Assembly: GCA_022827095.1 (NCBI GenBank)
Contig: JAJDTP010000016.1
Location: forward strand, 1 to 64,000
From: Dehalococcoidia bacterium
GTDB taxonomy: Bacteria; Chloroflexota; Dehalococcoidia; Lucifugimonadales; UBA3495
DNA: 64,000 bases
Direction of reading: 5' to 3'
The first letter of the stretch is position 1; the number at the start of each line of letters is the position of its first letter. Made by a program: the position numbers and the translations under genes. The notes under the pieces are model-generated. The model was not told the origin of the DNA and did not search any database. It saw only the letters and a list, made by a program, of their open reading frames with translations. Shown one piece after another: positions 48,904 through 57,466 of this stretch.

Positions 48904-49653
48904 ATGGACCGAACCTACTTGGCCTTCATACACAAAGATCCAGACAGCAGTTTCGGGGTGACATTCCCCGATTTCCCTGGCTGTACATCCGGGGGCGACA
49001 CTTTTGAAGACGCCCGCAAGATGGCGTGTGAAGCGCTCGCGCTGCACTTGGAAGGGATAGCCGCCGATGAGGAGCAAATCCCTCTACCCTGCTCCCCGGA
49101 TGCAGCGTTGGCCCACGAAGATGCCGGCTACGCCACCGCCCTGATTGTTGTGGAAGCGCTGCCGGAACGTACCGAGGAGGAAGCACAGGCGGAGTTTGAA
49201 GCATTCCTGGCCTCGGACGAATACCAGGAGATCTACGGTACTCCTCTTACGGAAGAGGAATTGCATAATCTGTACGAGTCTCCGGAGGATCCGCCTCAAT
49301 CCAGCATCTCACTCAAACCTGTACCCGACACCGGCGCGGCACGGACGTACGCCGCACTGGTCCGCCAAAACTCCGATGACGGTTTCATTGCCAGTTTCCC
49401 TGACCTCCCCGGTTGTACCGCCGCCGGCGGAGCCCTTGAGGAAGCATGTGAGGTGGCACGGGAAGCCCTGGCGGTGCACCTGGAGGGGTTGGCAGCGCGT
49501 GGCGATCCTGTAGCCGTACCGAGCCCCGCCAACGTGATATGGGATCATGTAAACGCCGCGGATGCTGTTGCGCTGATCGTTGTGGAGGCGGTGTCTGAGC
49601 GAACGGACGAAAAGAGACGATCAGCATTTGAGGCCGTTTCGACGACAACCTGA
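48904..49653 (+). CDS. Double-domain HicB antitoxin
   Basis: A 249-residue protein holding two HicB-like domains. The first (1-75) reads YLAFIHKDPDSSFGVTFPDFPGCTSGGDTFEDARKMACEALALHL; the second (about 145-225) reads YAALVRQNSDDGFIASFPDLPGCTAAGGALEEACEVAREALAVHL. The linker is acidic. Normal HicB is 90-140 aa with one such domain plus a DNA-binding tail, which is absent here. Start ATG 48904, two bases after the hicA stop. It could still bind free HicA of other loci or have a regulatory role. Confidence 0.9.
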   Translation: MDRTYLAFIHKDPDSSFGVTFPDFPGCTSGGDTFEDARKMACEALALHLEGIAADEEQIPLPCSPDAALAHEDAGYATALIVVEALPERTEEEAQAEFEAFLASDEYQEIYGTPLTEEELHNLYESPEDPPQSSISLKPVPDTGAARTYAALVRQNSDDGFIASFPDLPGCTAAGGALEEACEVAREALAVHLEGLAARGDPVAVPSPANVIWDHVNAADAVALIVVEAVSERTDEKRRSAFEAVSTTT

Positions 49654-49670
49654 GAATCTTCACGGTCACC

Positions 49671-50966
49671 ATGCCGGAAAACGATCTCACCACCGGGTAC
49701 GGAGCAACACCAATGACCACGCCAAACAACAGTAGTTCCAACTCGGTGGAATCGCAGCAGTACGACGTGGCCATCGTGGGTGGCGGCATCATCGGGCTGT
49801 CCACGGCCATGCAGTTGCTGGAACGCTCGCCGGACCTGAATGTGGCGGTGATCGAGAAAGAGGATCAGCTGGCACAGCACCAGACCGGCCACAACAGCGG
49901 CGTCATCCACTCCGGCATCTACTACCGGCCCGGCTCCTGGAAATCGCGGTTTTGCGTGGGCGGCAAGGACCGCCTCATCCGGTTCTGCGACGAAAACGAG
50001 ATCGAGTACGACCCGTGCGGCAAGGTGATCGTGGCGACCCATGAGAGCGAGTTGGGCCGGCTCGATGACCTGTACGAGCGCGGCGTCGCCAACGGCGTCC
50101 CCGACCTGGAGATGGTCGGGCCGGAACGGCTCAGGGAGATCGAACCCCACACCACTGGCGTTCGCGCGCTGTGGGCCCCGCACACCGGCATCGTTGATTA
50201 CGTGCGGGTGGCCAACGCCTACGCGGGCAAATTCCAGTCGGCGGGAGGGGATATCTTCACCGGCGCTGCCGTAATCCGGTCCCGCCAGACCAGCTCCGGC
50301 ACCGCCCTGGAGACCCAGCGGGGCGCCGTTCAGGCGCGGCACGTCATCAACTGCGGGGGTCTGTACGCGGACAAGCTGGCAAGGATGATGGGCGAGGAAA
50401 CCGACGTGCGCATCATCCCCTTCCGCGGGGAGTACTACAAGCTGACCCAGGCCAGCGAAGACCTGGTGAAGGGCCTGATCTATCCGGTGCCCGACCCCAG
50501 GTTCCCCTTCCTGGGCGTGCACTACACGCGAAATATCCACGGCTACGTAGAGGCCGGCCCCAACGCGGTGCTGGCGTGGGCGCGGGAGGGCTACCGCAAG
50601 AGCAACATCAGCGTTGGAGAGACCGCCGGCGCACTCACCTTCCCAGGCTTCTGGAAGATGACGGCGCGGCACTGGAAGACGGGCATGCAGGAAATGCACC
50701 GGTCCTACAGCAAGTCTGTTTTCGTCAACGATCTCAAGAAGCTGATCCCCGAAATCCGCGCCGAGCACCTGGAGCCAGGCGGAAGCGGCGTGCGGGCGCA
50801 GGCCGTTTCCACGTCCGGCGCGATCCTGGATGACTTCCACATTCTGCGGGGCCAGCGGGCGCTGCACGTGCTGAACGCGCCGTCACCGGGCGCAACCTCG
50901 TCGCTGGCCATCGGCGAATACCTGACCGACATGGCAGTTGAGGACTTCGGATTAGCGGTTCGCTGA
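49671..50966 (+). CDS. lhgO: L-2-hydroxyglutarate oxidase-like FAD enzyme
   Basis: 431 aa. FAD-binding VAIVGGGIIGLSTAMQLLE near residue 33, HQTGHNSGVIHSGIYYRPGS (typical of the family), HVINCGGLYADKLARM and the C-terminal GSGVRAQAV. It converts L-2-hydroxyglutarate to 2-oxoglutarate, probably feeding quinone. The N terminus carries about 25 extra residues, so a start at the ATG 49713 is equally likely. Stands between hicB and purA on the same strand. Confidence 0.9.
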   Translation: MPENDLTTGYGATPMTTPNNSSSNSVESQQYDVAIVGGGIIGLSTAMQLLERSPDLNVAVIEKEDQLAQHQTGHNSGVIHSGIYYRPGSWKSRFCVGGKDRLIRFCDENEIEYDPCGKVIVATHESELGRLDDLYERGVANGVPDLEMVGPERLREIEPHTTGVRALWAPHTGIVDYVRVANAYAGKFQSAGGDIFTGAAVIRSRQTSSGTALETQRGAVQARHVINCGGLYADKLARMMGEETDVRIIPFRGEYYKLTQASEDLVKGLIYPVPDPRFPFLGVHYTRNIHGYVEAGPNAVLAWAREGYRKSNISVGETAGALTFPGFWKMTARHWKTGMQEMHRSYSKSVFVNDLKKLIPEIRAEHLEPGGSGVRAQAVSTSGAILDDFHILRGQRALHVLNAPSPGATSSLAIGEYLTDMAVEDFGLAVR

Positions 50967-51135
50967 TCGTCGGACCAGCGCGCTTTCCAACGCGAGATCC
51001 GGGTCTCAGATCCGGATCAATCTTCGGCGGGCACAGGCGCCCGCCTCCGGAGCGGTCGGCCTGTTACCCCATACGGGTTTCTGCTATACTTGCCGCCTAG
51101 CCGACGAACGCCATCGCACACTAAGAGTCGTGCCG

Positions 51136-51167
51136 CCGCTGGCAAGAGCCAGCGGGGGCGATTTTTC
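51136..51167 (+). terminator. Hairpin with T run in purA leader
   Basis: CCGCTGGC-AAGA-GCCAGCGG, a perfect eight-pair stem, followed by GGGCGATTTTTC. It lies between a possible -10 box (TATACT near 51087) and the purA start at 51204, so it may be an attenuator for purA or the terminator of lhgO. Confidence 0.6.
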
Positions 51168-51203
51168 GGTTTAGCTTCTAAAACTATCCTGGAGTACAGA
51201 ACA

Positions 51204-52493
51204 ATGCCGGCTTATGCCGTAATCGGGGGACAGTGGGGCGACGAGGGTAAGGGTAAAGTTATCGATTACCTTGCCGGCCAATCCGATTGCGTGGTGCGGT
51301 ACGCCGGTGGGAACAACGCCGGACACACTGTCATCAACGAGCGTGGGCAATTCCAGCTCCACTTGGTGCCTTCCGGCATTTGCTGGCCGGGCATCACCGG
51401 CATCATCGGAAACGGCGTGGTCGTCAACCCCGAAGTGCTCCTGGGGGAAATTTCCGGCCTCGAGCAGCAGGGCATCGACACCAGCCTGCTGTTCGTCAGC
51501 GATCGCGCCCACGTCATCATGCCCTATCACATCCTGCTGGATGAGCTCCAGGAGAAGGCTCGCGGCCGCGGTGCCATCGGCACCACCGGACAGGGGATCG
51601 GCCCGGCTTACGTGGACAAGGCTTCCCGCGACGGCATCCGCGTTGGCGAACTGCTCGATACCACCGAGCAGCTGCCCGACCGGGTGCAGGCCGCCGTGGA
51701 GATGAAGAACCGGGTCATCACCGGCGTGTACGGTGGCGACCCCGTGGACGCGGACGAAATACTCGAACTTTGCCGTGAGTGGGGAGAGCGGCTGCGGCCA
51801 ATGGTCCGTCCCACCGAACAGCTGGTTCAACACCTGCTGGAACAGGGCAAGCGCGTGCTGCTGGAGGGTGCTCAGGGGACGCTGCTGGACGTCGACCACG
51901 GGTCGTATCCCTACGTAACGTCATCGTCACCATCCATCGGCGGCGCCATCACCGGCCTGGGCATAAACCCCCAGTCCATCGAGGGTGTTCTCGGCGTGTT
52001 CAAGGCCTATTCCACTCGCGTTGGCGGGGGGCCGATGCCCACCGAAATGCACGACCAGGCCGGCGAAGACCTGCGGGAGAAAGCCCACGAATACGGCACC
52101 ACCACGGGCCGGGCCCGCCGGGTAGGCTGGTTCGATTCCGTTGCCGCCCGCTACAGCCGCCAGATCAACGGCTTCACCGGAATTGTACTGACCCGTCTCG
52201 ACATCCTGGACGGCATGAAAGAGGTCAAAATCTGTGTCGGGTACCGTGCCGATGGTAAGGATCTGGACCGCTTCCCATCCGATACCGCCCTGCTGGAGCG
52301 CTGCGAACCCATATACGAAAAGATGTCGGGTTGGATGGAACCCACCGCCAGCGCGACACAAACGGAGCAGTTGCCCGCCAACGCCCTCGCATACGTGAAG
52401 CGAATCGAAGCTCTCGTTGGCTGCGATGCCCAGATCATTTCCACCGGCCCGAGTCGCGAAGAAACCATAGCGATTGAACAGATCATTCGGTAG
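51204..52493 (+). CDS. purA: Adenylosuccinate synthetase
   Basis: 429 aa. Makes adenylosuccinate from IMP and aspartate with GTP. Motifs: VIGGQWGDEGKGK near residue 6, GGNNAGHTVI, and the GTTGQGIGPAYVDKA segment; LTRLDILDG near the C-terminal third. Start ATG at 51204, GGAG upstream; the frame runs on to 51090 without coding character. Normal length. Downstream is a DoxX gene, about 85 bp away. Confidence 0.97.
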   Translation: MPAYAVIGGQWGDEGKGKVIDYLAGQSDCVVRYAGGNNAGHTVINERGQFQLHLVPSGICWPGITGIIGNGVVVNPEVLLGEISGLEQQGIDTSLLFVSDRAHVIMPYHILLDELQEKARGRGAIGTTGQGIGPAYVDKASRDGIRVGELLDTTEQLPDRVQAAVEMKNRVITGVYGGDPVDADEILELCREWGERLRPMVRPTEQLVQHLLEQGKRVLLEGAQGTLLDVDHGSYPYVTSSSPSIGGAITGLGINPQSIEGVLGVFKAYSTRVGGGPMPTEMHDQAGEDLREKAHEYGTTTGRARRVGWFDSVAARYSRQINGFTGIVLTRLDILDGMKEVKICVGYRADGKDLDRFPSDTALLERCEPIYEKMSGWMEPTASATQTEQLPANALAYVKRIEALVGCDAQIISTGPSREETIAIEQIIR

Positions 52494-52579
52494 CACATTT
52501 AACATTTTCGTAATAACATCGTTGTCGCAGCGTCGCCTGCCGGATGGGGGCGAAATAACTAGCTGCGGAGGAAAATGTT

Positions 52580-53047
52580 ATGGCCACAAATAACGCAACT
52601 CCGGCGGATACGTCCATCTTTGGCCGTATCTTCGTGCGGTTCACCGACGAGTTCTACCTCTTATTCAGGCTGATATTCGCCTTCCTTGTCTCCCTGCACG
52701 GGGCGCAGAAGGCATTCCAGATGTGGGGATTTCCACCGCCCGGCAGCGGGCCTCCCGACATCGTTTACGTCGCAGGTTGGATCGAGTTCATCTCGGCCCT
52801 CCTCATCGGCTTCGGTGTGCTGACTCGCCTCGGCGCCGGCGCTTTGTGCGTAACCATGGTGATTGCGTACTTCATGATGCACTTCCCCAATGGTATTGCC
52901 CCACACATCTTCCCGGCCGAGGGCGGTTTCACCGCTTCTGGTGGTGAGGTTTCTATCCTGTGGTTCGCCATCGCCGGCATCATTGGCATCATGGGCAGCC
53001 GGAAGTACGGGCTGGAACGCCTCATCCTCAAGAAAGAAATCCTGTAG
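52580..53047 (+). CDS. DoxX family membrane protein
   Basis: 155 aa with four hydrophobic segments. LLFRLIFAFLVSLHGAQKAFQMWG and the AGWIEFISALLIGFGVLTRLGA segment match DoxX. Proteins of the family act in thiosulfate:quinone oxidation or in redox stress complexes; no partner is near. SD GGAGG lies upstream of the ATG at 52580. Followed by a GC-rich hairpin (53083-53108) and a small gene. Confidence 0.9.
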   Translation: MATNNATPADTSIFGRIFVRFTDEFYLLFRLIFAFLVSLHGAQKAFQMWGFPPPGSGPPDIVYVAGWIEFISALLIGFGVLTRLGAGALCVTMVIAYFMMHFPNGIAPHIFPAEGGFTASGGEVSILWFAIAGIIGIMGSRKYGLERLILKKEIL

Positions 53048-53082
53048 CAACTCCACAGCATAGGACCAAACTCACACCGACC

Positions 53083-53108
53083 GCCCGGCGTCCCCCGCGA
53101 CGCCGGGC
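53083..53108 (+). terminator. Hairpin after doxX-like gene
   Basis: GCCCGGCGTC and GACGCCGGGC arms, ten pairs, loop CCCCGC. No T run; terminator or mRNA-stabilising stem. Confidence 0.5.
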
Positions 53109-53122
53109 AAAGAGTAGTCATC

Positions 53123-53353
53123 ATGCAGCAACAAGCAGCGCGTTTCGGTATCTATTTCAACTCCTCCCAGAATCAGGTGGTTCGGATCAACTCGCCCTAC
53201 TGGTTCCCGCCTGAACCGGACTGGCAGAAGGTCACCGGCGAGGTGAACGCCACTCTCCTGGACCTGCGGCGGATGATCGGGGAGCAGGGGCTGTCTTCAG
53301 ATCCCGACGGAGTGACCTGGACCACCCTGCCGTTGTTGGACGAAGACAACTAG
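53123..53353 (+). CDS. Small hypothetical protein
   Basis: 76 aa, MQQQAARFGIYFNSSQNQVV onward, with INSPYWFPPEPDWQKVTGEV and a C-terminal acidic tail. No family recognised. It precedes a predicted membrane protein by six bases; a two-gene operon with it is likely. Confidence 0.6.
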   Translation: MQQQAARFGIYFNSSQNQVVRINSPYWFPPEPDWQKVTGEVNATLLDLRRMIGEQGLSSDPDGVTWTTLPLLDEDN

Positions 53354-53359
53354 CCGGTT

Positions 53360-53884
53360 ATGGCCTCGGAGCCGCCGGGAGCCGTACCGGAACCGGTCCC
53401 CGAGACCGTTGCATATCCCCGCCCGCCCGGATGGCGTGGGCGGATGATGGCCGCCAACCCCGAACAGGCCCGCCGCTGGATGCGCTGGGCCTGGGTCTGC
53501 GGTCTGGTGTGGTGGGTGTGGACCATAGGGGTGCTGCTGGTGTGGATGGCGGCGCCAGCCCTGGCGGTGTCCGAAGTCGAGGGCAGCGCGCCGGCAATAC
53601 CGCCCGCAGATATCCTCATTTACTACGGCATCGAGGGTCTCGTATTGGCGCTGCTGGCTCTGGGAGTGATGCGCCGCTGGCGGCCGGCGGCCGTTCTGCT
53701 GGCCGTGGGCTTCGTTGTGTCCCGCGTCGTGCTGATCCTGCTTGGGCTGATAACCCTGGACAGCTTTCGAGACGCCATTTGGATCGTCATCTACGGCGGG
53801 CTGCTGTTTGCCTTCGTGAGGGGCGTGCAGGGCGCGTACAGCTATCACTGGTTCACTCGCCCGCCTTTACCGGATCAGCGATAG
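53360..53884 (+). CDS. Predicted membrane protein
   Basis: 174 aa with about four hydrophobic helices: WAWVCGLVWWVWTIGVLLVWMA, DILIYYGIEGLVLALLALGVM, VLLAVGFVVSRVVLILLGLITL and WIVIYGGLLFAFVRGVQGAY. N-terminal and inter-helix charge pattern (RWMRWAW, RRWRP) supports an inner-membrane protein. No family recognised. ATG at 53360, six bases after the small hypothetical gene. Confidence 0.72.
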   Translation: MASEPPGAVPEPVPETVAYPRPPGWRGRMMAANPEQARRWMRWAWVCGLVWWVWTIGVLLVWMAAPALAVSEVEGSAPAIPPADILIYYGIEGLVLALLALGVMRRWRPAAVLLAVGFVVSRVVLILLGLITLDSFRDAIWIVIYGGLLFAFVRGVQGAYSYHWFTRPPLPDQR

Positions 53885-53904
53885 ACGGCAGCGGTGGCAA
53901 TGAG

Positions 53905-53933
53905 ATGAGGGCGGGTTGATCACCCGCCCTCAT
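53905..53933. terminator. Bidirectional hairpin terminator
   Basis: ATGAGGGCGGGT and ACCCGCCCTCAT form a perfect 12-pair stem with a TGATC loop. It sits between the plus-strand membrane protein gene and the minus-strand oxidoreductase, whose 3' ends converge here. Confidence 0.7.
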
Positions 53934-53960
53934 GGCCAGCGATAATCTCCCGCGGAGACG

Positions 53961-55115
53961 TTAGCTGCCGTTGAACGCCGGCATGACGTCCTGCGCGAAC
54001 CGGGAGAGTTGGTCCTTGAAGACCTCCCGGGGCATGCCCATCACCGAGCCCAGGTTCACCCGCTCGACGCCAGGATATCGCGCCTCGTCTTCCTTGAGCG
54101 CATTGGCGATGTCGTCTGCCGAGCCGCAGAGCCACGCTCCGCTCTCCACCGCTTCTTCCAGCGTGGGAAGTTGCACGCCCCGACGCAGCCCCGGGTTGGC
54201 CACGGCGTCGATCTGGTTTTGCTCCAGGCGCATGAGGCCCAGCGGGGCGGCGAACTTCATGGCTTCCTCAAAGTAGGGCTTGGCCTCTTTCATGGCCTGC
54301 TCCCGGTTGGCGCCGATGAAGAAGCGGTAACCCAAAGCGATGTCCTCGCCCAGTTCCAGCTCCCGGCCGTATTTGGCGGCGGCTTGCTGGTACATCGTCA
54401 GCCGCTCGTGCCGGGCCGGTTCCGGCGTGTTGGCGACCATCGCCTTGATGCCGATGCGGGCCATGAAGTCCACACCCTTGGGGTTGCCGGACACCAGGGG
54501 CTGCCAGATGTCCACCGGCTGGCGCAGGGGGCGCGGCACCAGGCTCAGCTTCTCCAGGGTATAGCCGCGATAGGGCACCCTGGCCGGGATCTGGTAGTGC
54601 TTGCCCTCGTGGGAGAAGGCTTCCTCGTTGAAAGCCTTGACCATGACCTCAACCTGCTCCTCGAACAGTTCGCGGTTGGCGTCGCCGTCGAACATCGGTG
54701 AGCCAAAGGTCTCCACCTCGCGGGAGTGGTAGCCGCGGCCCACGCCGAAGATGATCCGCCCTCCCGAGAGGATGTCCGCCATGGCGAAGTCCTCCGCCAG
54801 TCGCAGCGGGTGCCACATTGGCGTGATGTTGAAGCCGCAGCCGTACTTCAGGCGCTGGGTGTTGCAGGCCAGGTACAGTCCCAGCATGATCAAGTTGGGG
54901 ATGCACTCGTACCCTTCCGGCTGGAAGTGGTGCTCGGCCATCCAGAACTCGTCGTAGCCGTTGTCCTCCAGGTGCCTGGAAATGTCCAGGGCCCAGTCGA
55001 AAACCTCGGCCAGTTGATCATTGGAGTACCAGCGGTCGTTGGCGGGCGTCCCCTCCAAACCCAGTTCGCTGTCGACCACGTGGCCGGCGTAGGATGCGCT
55101 AAAGCTTTTGAACAT
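53961..55115 (-). CDS. LLM-class flavin-dependent oxidoreductase
   Basis: 384 aa. Luciferase-like family with LEDNGYDEFWMAEHHFQPEG, the MADILSGGRIIFGVGRGYHSREVETFG segment and DIWQPLVSGNPKGVDFMARIG. Probably FMN/F420-dependent monooxygenase or dehydrogenase. Start ATG 55115 (MFKSFSASYAGHVVD). Similar to the enzyme at 38795 but more distant from the one at 934. It is convergent with the small membrane-protein pair. Confidence 0.9.
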   Translation of the reverse strand: MFKSFSASYAGHVVDSELGLEGTPANDRWYSNDQLAEVFDWALDISRHLEDNGYDEFWMAEHHFQPEGYECIPNLIMLGLYLACNTQRLKYGCGFNITPMWHPLRLAEDFAMADILSGGRIIFGVGRGYHSREVETFGSPMFDGDANRELFEEQVEVMVKAFNEEAFSHEGKHYQIPARVPYRGYTLEKLSLVPRPLRQPVDIWQPLVSGNPKGVDFMARIGIKAMVANTPEPARHERLTMYQQAAAKYGRELELGEDIALGYRFFIGANREQAMKEAKPYFEEAMKFAAPLGLMRLEQNQIDAVANPGLRRGVQLPTLEEAVESGAWLCGSADDIANALKEDEARYPGVERVNLGSVMGMPREVFKDQLSRFAQDVMPAFNGS

Positions 55116-55244
55116 GATTCGGTTCCCTCATTACGATTTTCTGAACGGGAAGGTTCGGCCATCAATTGTACTGCATTTCGTTGCATGGCAGAGGCCGCGG
55201 CCCGTGGTGCCAGTGCCTGTGCAAAGTCCATACCGGCGGCAACT

Positions 55245-55332
55245 GTCAGAAGCAGGGTTAGCCGGATTTTGAGATTTTCAGGATGTTCATAAATCCCGAA
55301 AATCCTCTAATCCTGGTAATCCTGCTTCTGAC
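55245..55332. repeat. Family B inverted-repeat element, copy 2 (short)
   Basis: Ends GTCAGAAGCAGGGTTA and CCTGCTTCTGAC, 88 bp, lacking the central ATCACCGAACGGT segment of copies 1 and 3. It lies in the 339-bp gap 55116-55454; the remaining bases show no gene. Confidence 0.75.
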
Positions 55333-55454
55333 AATGACTTTACACAAGACCTGTAGCTCGCAATGGCTTTGTTGACGCTCGCCGGCGGCCGGTGCTAATC
55401 TCGCGCCACGCTCACCGGCCAGCCCGGTGGGGTTGACACCGGAGGGAAAGTGAG

Positions 55455-56546
55455 ATGAAAGCAGCAGTTTTGCGCGAAGTTAATCAACCCGTAGTTGTTG
55501 AAGATGTGCAGGTCGATGCGCCAGCCCCGCGAGAAGTCCTGGTGCGAACCGGCGCGTCCGGCGTATGCCACAGCGACCTGCATTTTGTCGAGGGGCTATA
55601 CACCACGCCCATGCCCTGCATCCTGGGACACGAGGCCGCCGGAATCGTGGAAGCGGTGGGCGAGCAGGTTAGCTACGTCCAGCCGGGCGACTCGGTGATC
55701 TCGTGTCTGTCGGTGTTCTGCGGGACTTGCGAATTCTGCACCAGGGGGCAGCCTTACCTGTGCGACCGGACGGCGGTAACACGAAGGCGCGACGACCCGC
55801 CCCGGCTGCGCAAGGATGGCGAGGCCATCACCCAGTTCGCCCAGCTTGGTTCCTACGCGGCCGAGATGCTGGTCCACGAGAACGCGCTGGTCAAGGTGGA
55901 CGACGACATTCCGTTCCCGCAGCTGGCCCTCATCGGGTGCGGAGCTACCACTGGCCTGGGCGCGGTGCTGAACACCGCCCAGGTGGAGCCGGGAAGCACC
56001 GTGGCCGTGGTCGGCTGTGGCGGCATCGGCATTCACTGCGTGCAGGCGGCCGCGCTGGCCGGCGCCCTGCGCATCATCGCCATCGACACCACCGAGGACA
56101 AGCTGGGCCTGGCCCGCGAGTTCGGCGCCACCGACGTTATCGACGCCACGGCCGGCAACGTCGCGGAACGCATCATGGATCTCACCGACGGCGGCGTCGA
56201 CTATTCCTTCGAGGCCATCGGACTGAAACAGACCGCCGAGGACTGCTACAACATGCTACGTCCCGGCGGCGTCGCCACCATCATCGGCATGGTGCCTGAG
56301 GGCGTCAAGATCGAGCTGGACGCGGGCAACTTCCTGCGCCGCGGTCGGGCCATCCAGGGCTGCACCATGGGCTCCAACCGCTTCCGCACCGACATGCCCC
56401 GCTACATCGAGTTCTACAAGCAGGGCCGGCTGAAGCTCGACGAGCTGGTCACCCAGGAGCTGCCGCTGTCAGAGATCAACCGGGCCTTTGCCGACATGAA
56501 GGCCCAAAGCGTCCGCCGCAGCGTCATCACCGATTTCGATAACTAG
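55455..56546 (+). CDS. Zn-dependent alcohol dehydrogenase
   Basis: 363 aa, class III-like medium-chain dehydrogenase. Catalytic zinc ligands: Cys in GVCHSDLHF, His in LGHEAAG, and Cys in IGCGATTG. Structural zinc: four Cys in CGTCEFCTRGQPYLC. NAD-binding VVGCGGIGIHCVQAAAL. Acts on alcohols or on S-hydroxymethyl-thiols. Start ATG 55455 with GGAGGGAAAG upstream. A 12-pair hairpin terminator is at 56569. Confidence 0.94.
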   Translation: MKAAVLREVNQPVVVEDVQVDAPAPREVLVRTGASGVCHSDLHFVEGLYTTPMPCILGHEAAGIVEAVGEQVSYVQPGDSVISCLSVFCGTCEFCTRGQPYLCDRTAVTRRRDDPPRLRKDGEAITQFAQLGSYAAEMLVHENALVKVDDDIPFPQLALIGCGATTGLGAVLNTAQVEPGSTVAVVGCGGIGIHCVQAAALAGALRIIAIDTTEDKLGLAREFGATDVIDATAGNVAERIMDLTDGGVDYSFEAIGLKQTAEDCYNMLRPGGVATIIGMVPEGVKIELDAGNFLRRGRAIQGCTMGSNRFRTDMPRYIEFYKQGRLKLDELVTQELPLSEINRAFADMKAQSVRRSVITDFDN

Positions 56547-56568
56547 GCGACGCCCCAGTCCCTGGCGC

Positions 56569-56604
56569 ATGACGCCGGCGTTCCAATTCGAGCGCTGGCG
56601 TCAT
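56569..56604 (+). terminator. Hairpin terminator after alcohol dehydrogenase
   Basis: ATGACGCCGGCG and CGCTGGCGTCAT, 12 pairs with one G-T, 12-base loop, followed by CGTTTGTCTATTTTTC. Confidence 0.7.
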
Positions 56605-56636
56605 CGTTTGTCTATTTTTCGCCCGTGGGATATGGC

Positions 56637-57287
56637 ATGAGAGCTTACGTCTACGGCGACGAATCCAGCAATTTTGATTTCAGCGATCAGGAAGGAGCCA
56701 GCAGGTATTTCATCCTGACCACGGTGGTCGCAGCAGACCACGCTATCGAAGCGGACCTGATGGACCTGCGCCGTCAATTGGCGTGGTCAGGCGAACCGCT
56801 AGCCGGCGGTTTTCACGCCACCAACGACAAGCAGCGTGTCCGCGACCGGGTTTTCGCCGTCATGGCACGTCACGATTTTCGAGTGGACGCAACGATCCTG
56901 GAAAAGCGCAAGACGGATCCAGGAAGACGCTCGCAACCGAGGCTTTACAGCCTCGCTTGGTATCTCCACCTTACGGGACTGATCCCTGAGCTGGTGGCGG
57001 GACACGACGAATTGTTGCTGATAGCGGCATCAATTGGAGACCGCGATATGCGCTCGGAATTCCAGGCGACGGTTGAAAACATCGTAGATGCGCAATCTCC
57101 GCCAAGCAGTTTGGCTTCCACGATGTGGCCGTCTGCAACGGCGCCGTTGCTACAGGTCGCTGACTACTGCGCTTGGGCGATCCAGAGGAAATGGGAGCGT
57201 TCGGACACCCGAGCATACAACCTGGTCCGGCACAGAATCGTCTCGGAATTCGAGGTTTTCAGGGAAAGCGAACCAACCCGACCGTAA
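56637..57287 (+). CDS. DUF3800 protein
   Basis: About 216 aa with the DUF3800 pattern: AYVYGDESSNFDFSD, GASRYFILTTVVAADH, then a helical HATNDKQRVRDRVFAVMARHDF segment and LLQVADYCAWAIQRKWE. The fold is related to RNase H-like nucleases. In other genomes it is common in mobile and defence regions. ATG at 56637; a GTG four codons upstream is possible. Alone between the dehydrogenase and selB-like gene. Confidence 0.86.
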   Translation: MRAYVYGDESSNFDFSDQEGASRYFILTTVVAADHAIEADLMDLRRQLAWSGEPLAGGFHATNDKQRVRDRVFAVMARHDFRVDATILEKRKTDPGRRSQPRLYSLAWYLHLTGLIPELVAGHDELLLIAASIGDRDMRSEFQATVENIVDAQSPPSSLASTMWPSATAPLLQVADYCAWAIQRKWERSDTRAYNLVRHRIVSEFEVFRESEPTRP

Positions 57288-57377
57288 TGCAAAACGAGCC
57301 GGCTATCCGATTTTTGCCAGAGTGGTCAACTCTCATCGGAAGAAGCCCCGGGCCTCTTGTCACCGGCTCAACTATCT

Positions 57378-57392
57378 ATACTAGTCTAGTAT
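57378..57392. promoter_or_regulatory. 15-bp palindrome 5' of the SelB-like gene
   Basis: ATACTAG-T-CTAGTAT, a perfect inverted repeat with a single central base. It lies about 20 bp before a TATAAT at 57413-57418 that may be the promoter of the following gene, so it overlaps the -35 region and could be an operator. Confidence 0.55.
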
Positions 57393-57466
57393 CGACTGGC
57401 AGGAGCGTCAAGTATAATGCGCCCAGCCTCGTGAAGGGCAAATAGCGACGCTTTCGGATAGCCACC

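Noticed and set aside
49545-50867. Long minus-strand frame (440 codons) opposite lhgO
   Set aside because: Antisense shadow of a well-supported FAD enzyme.
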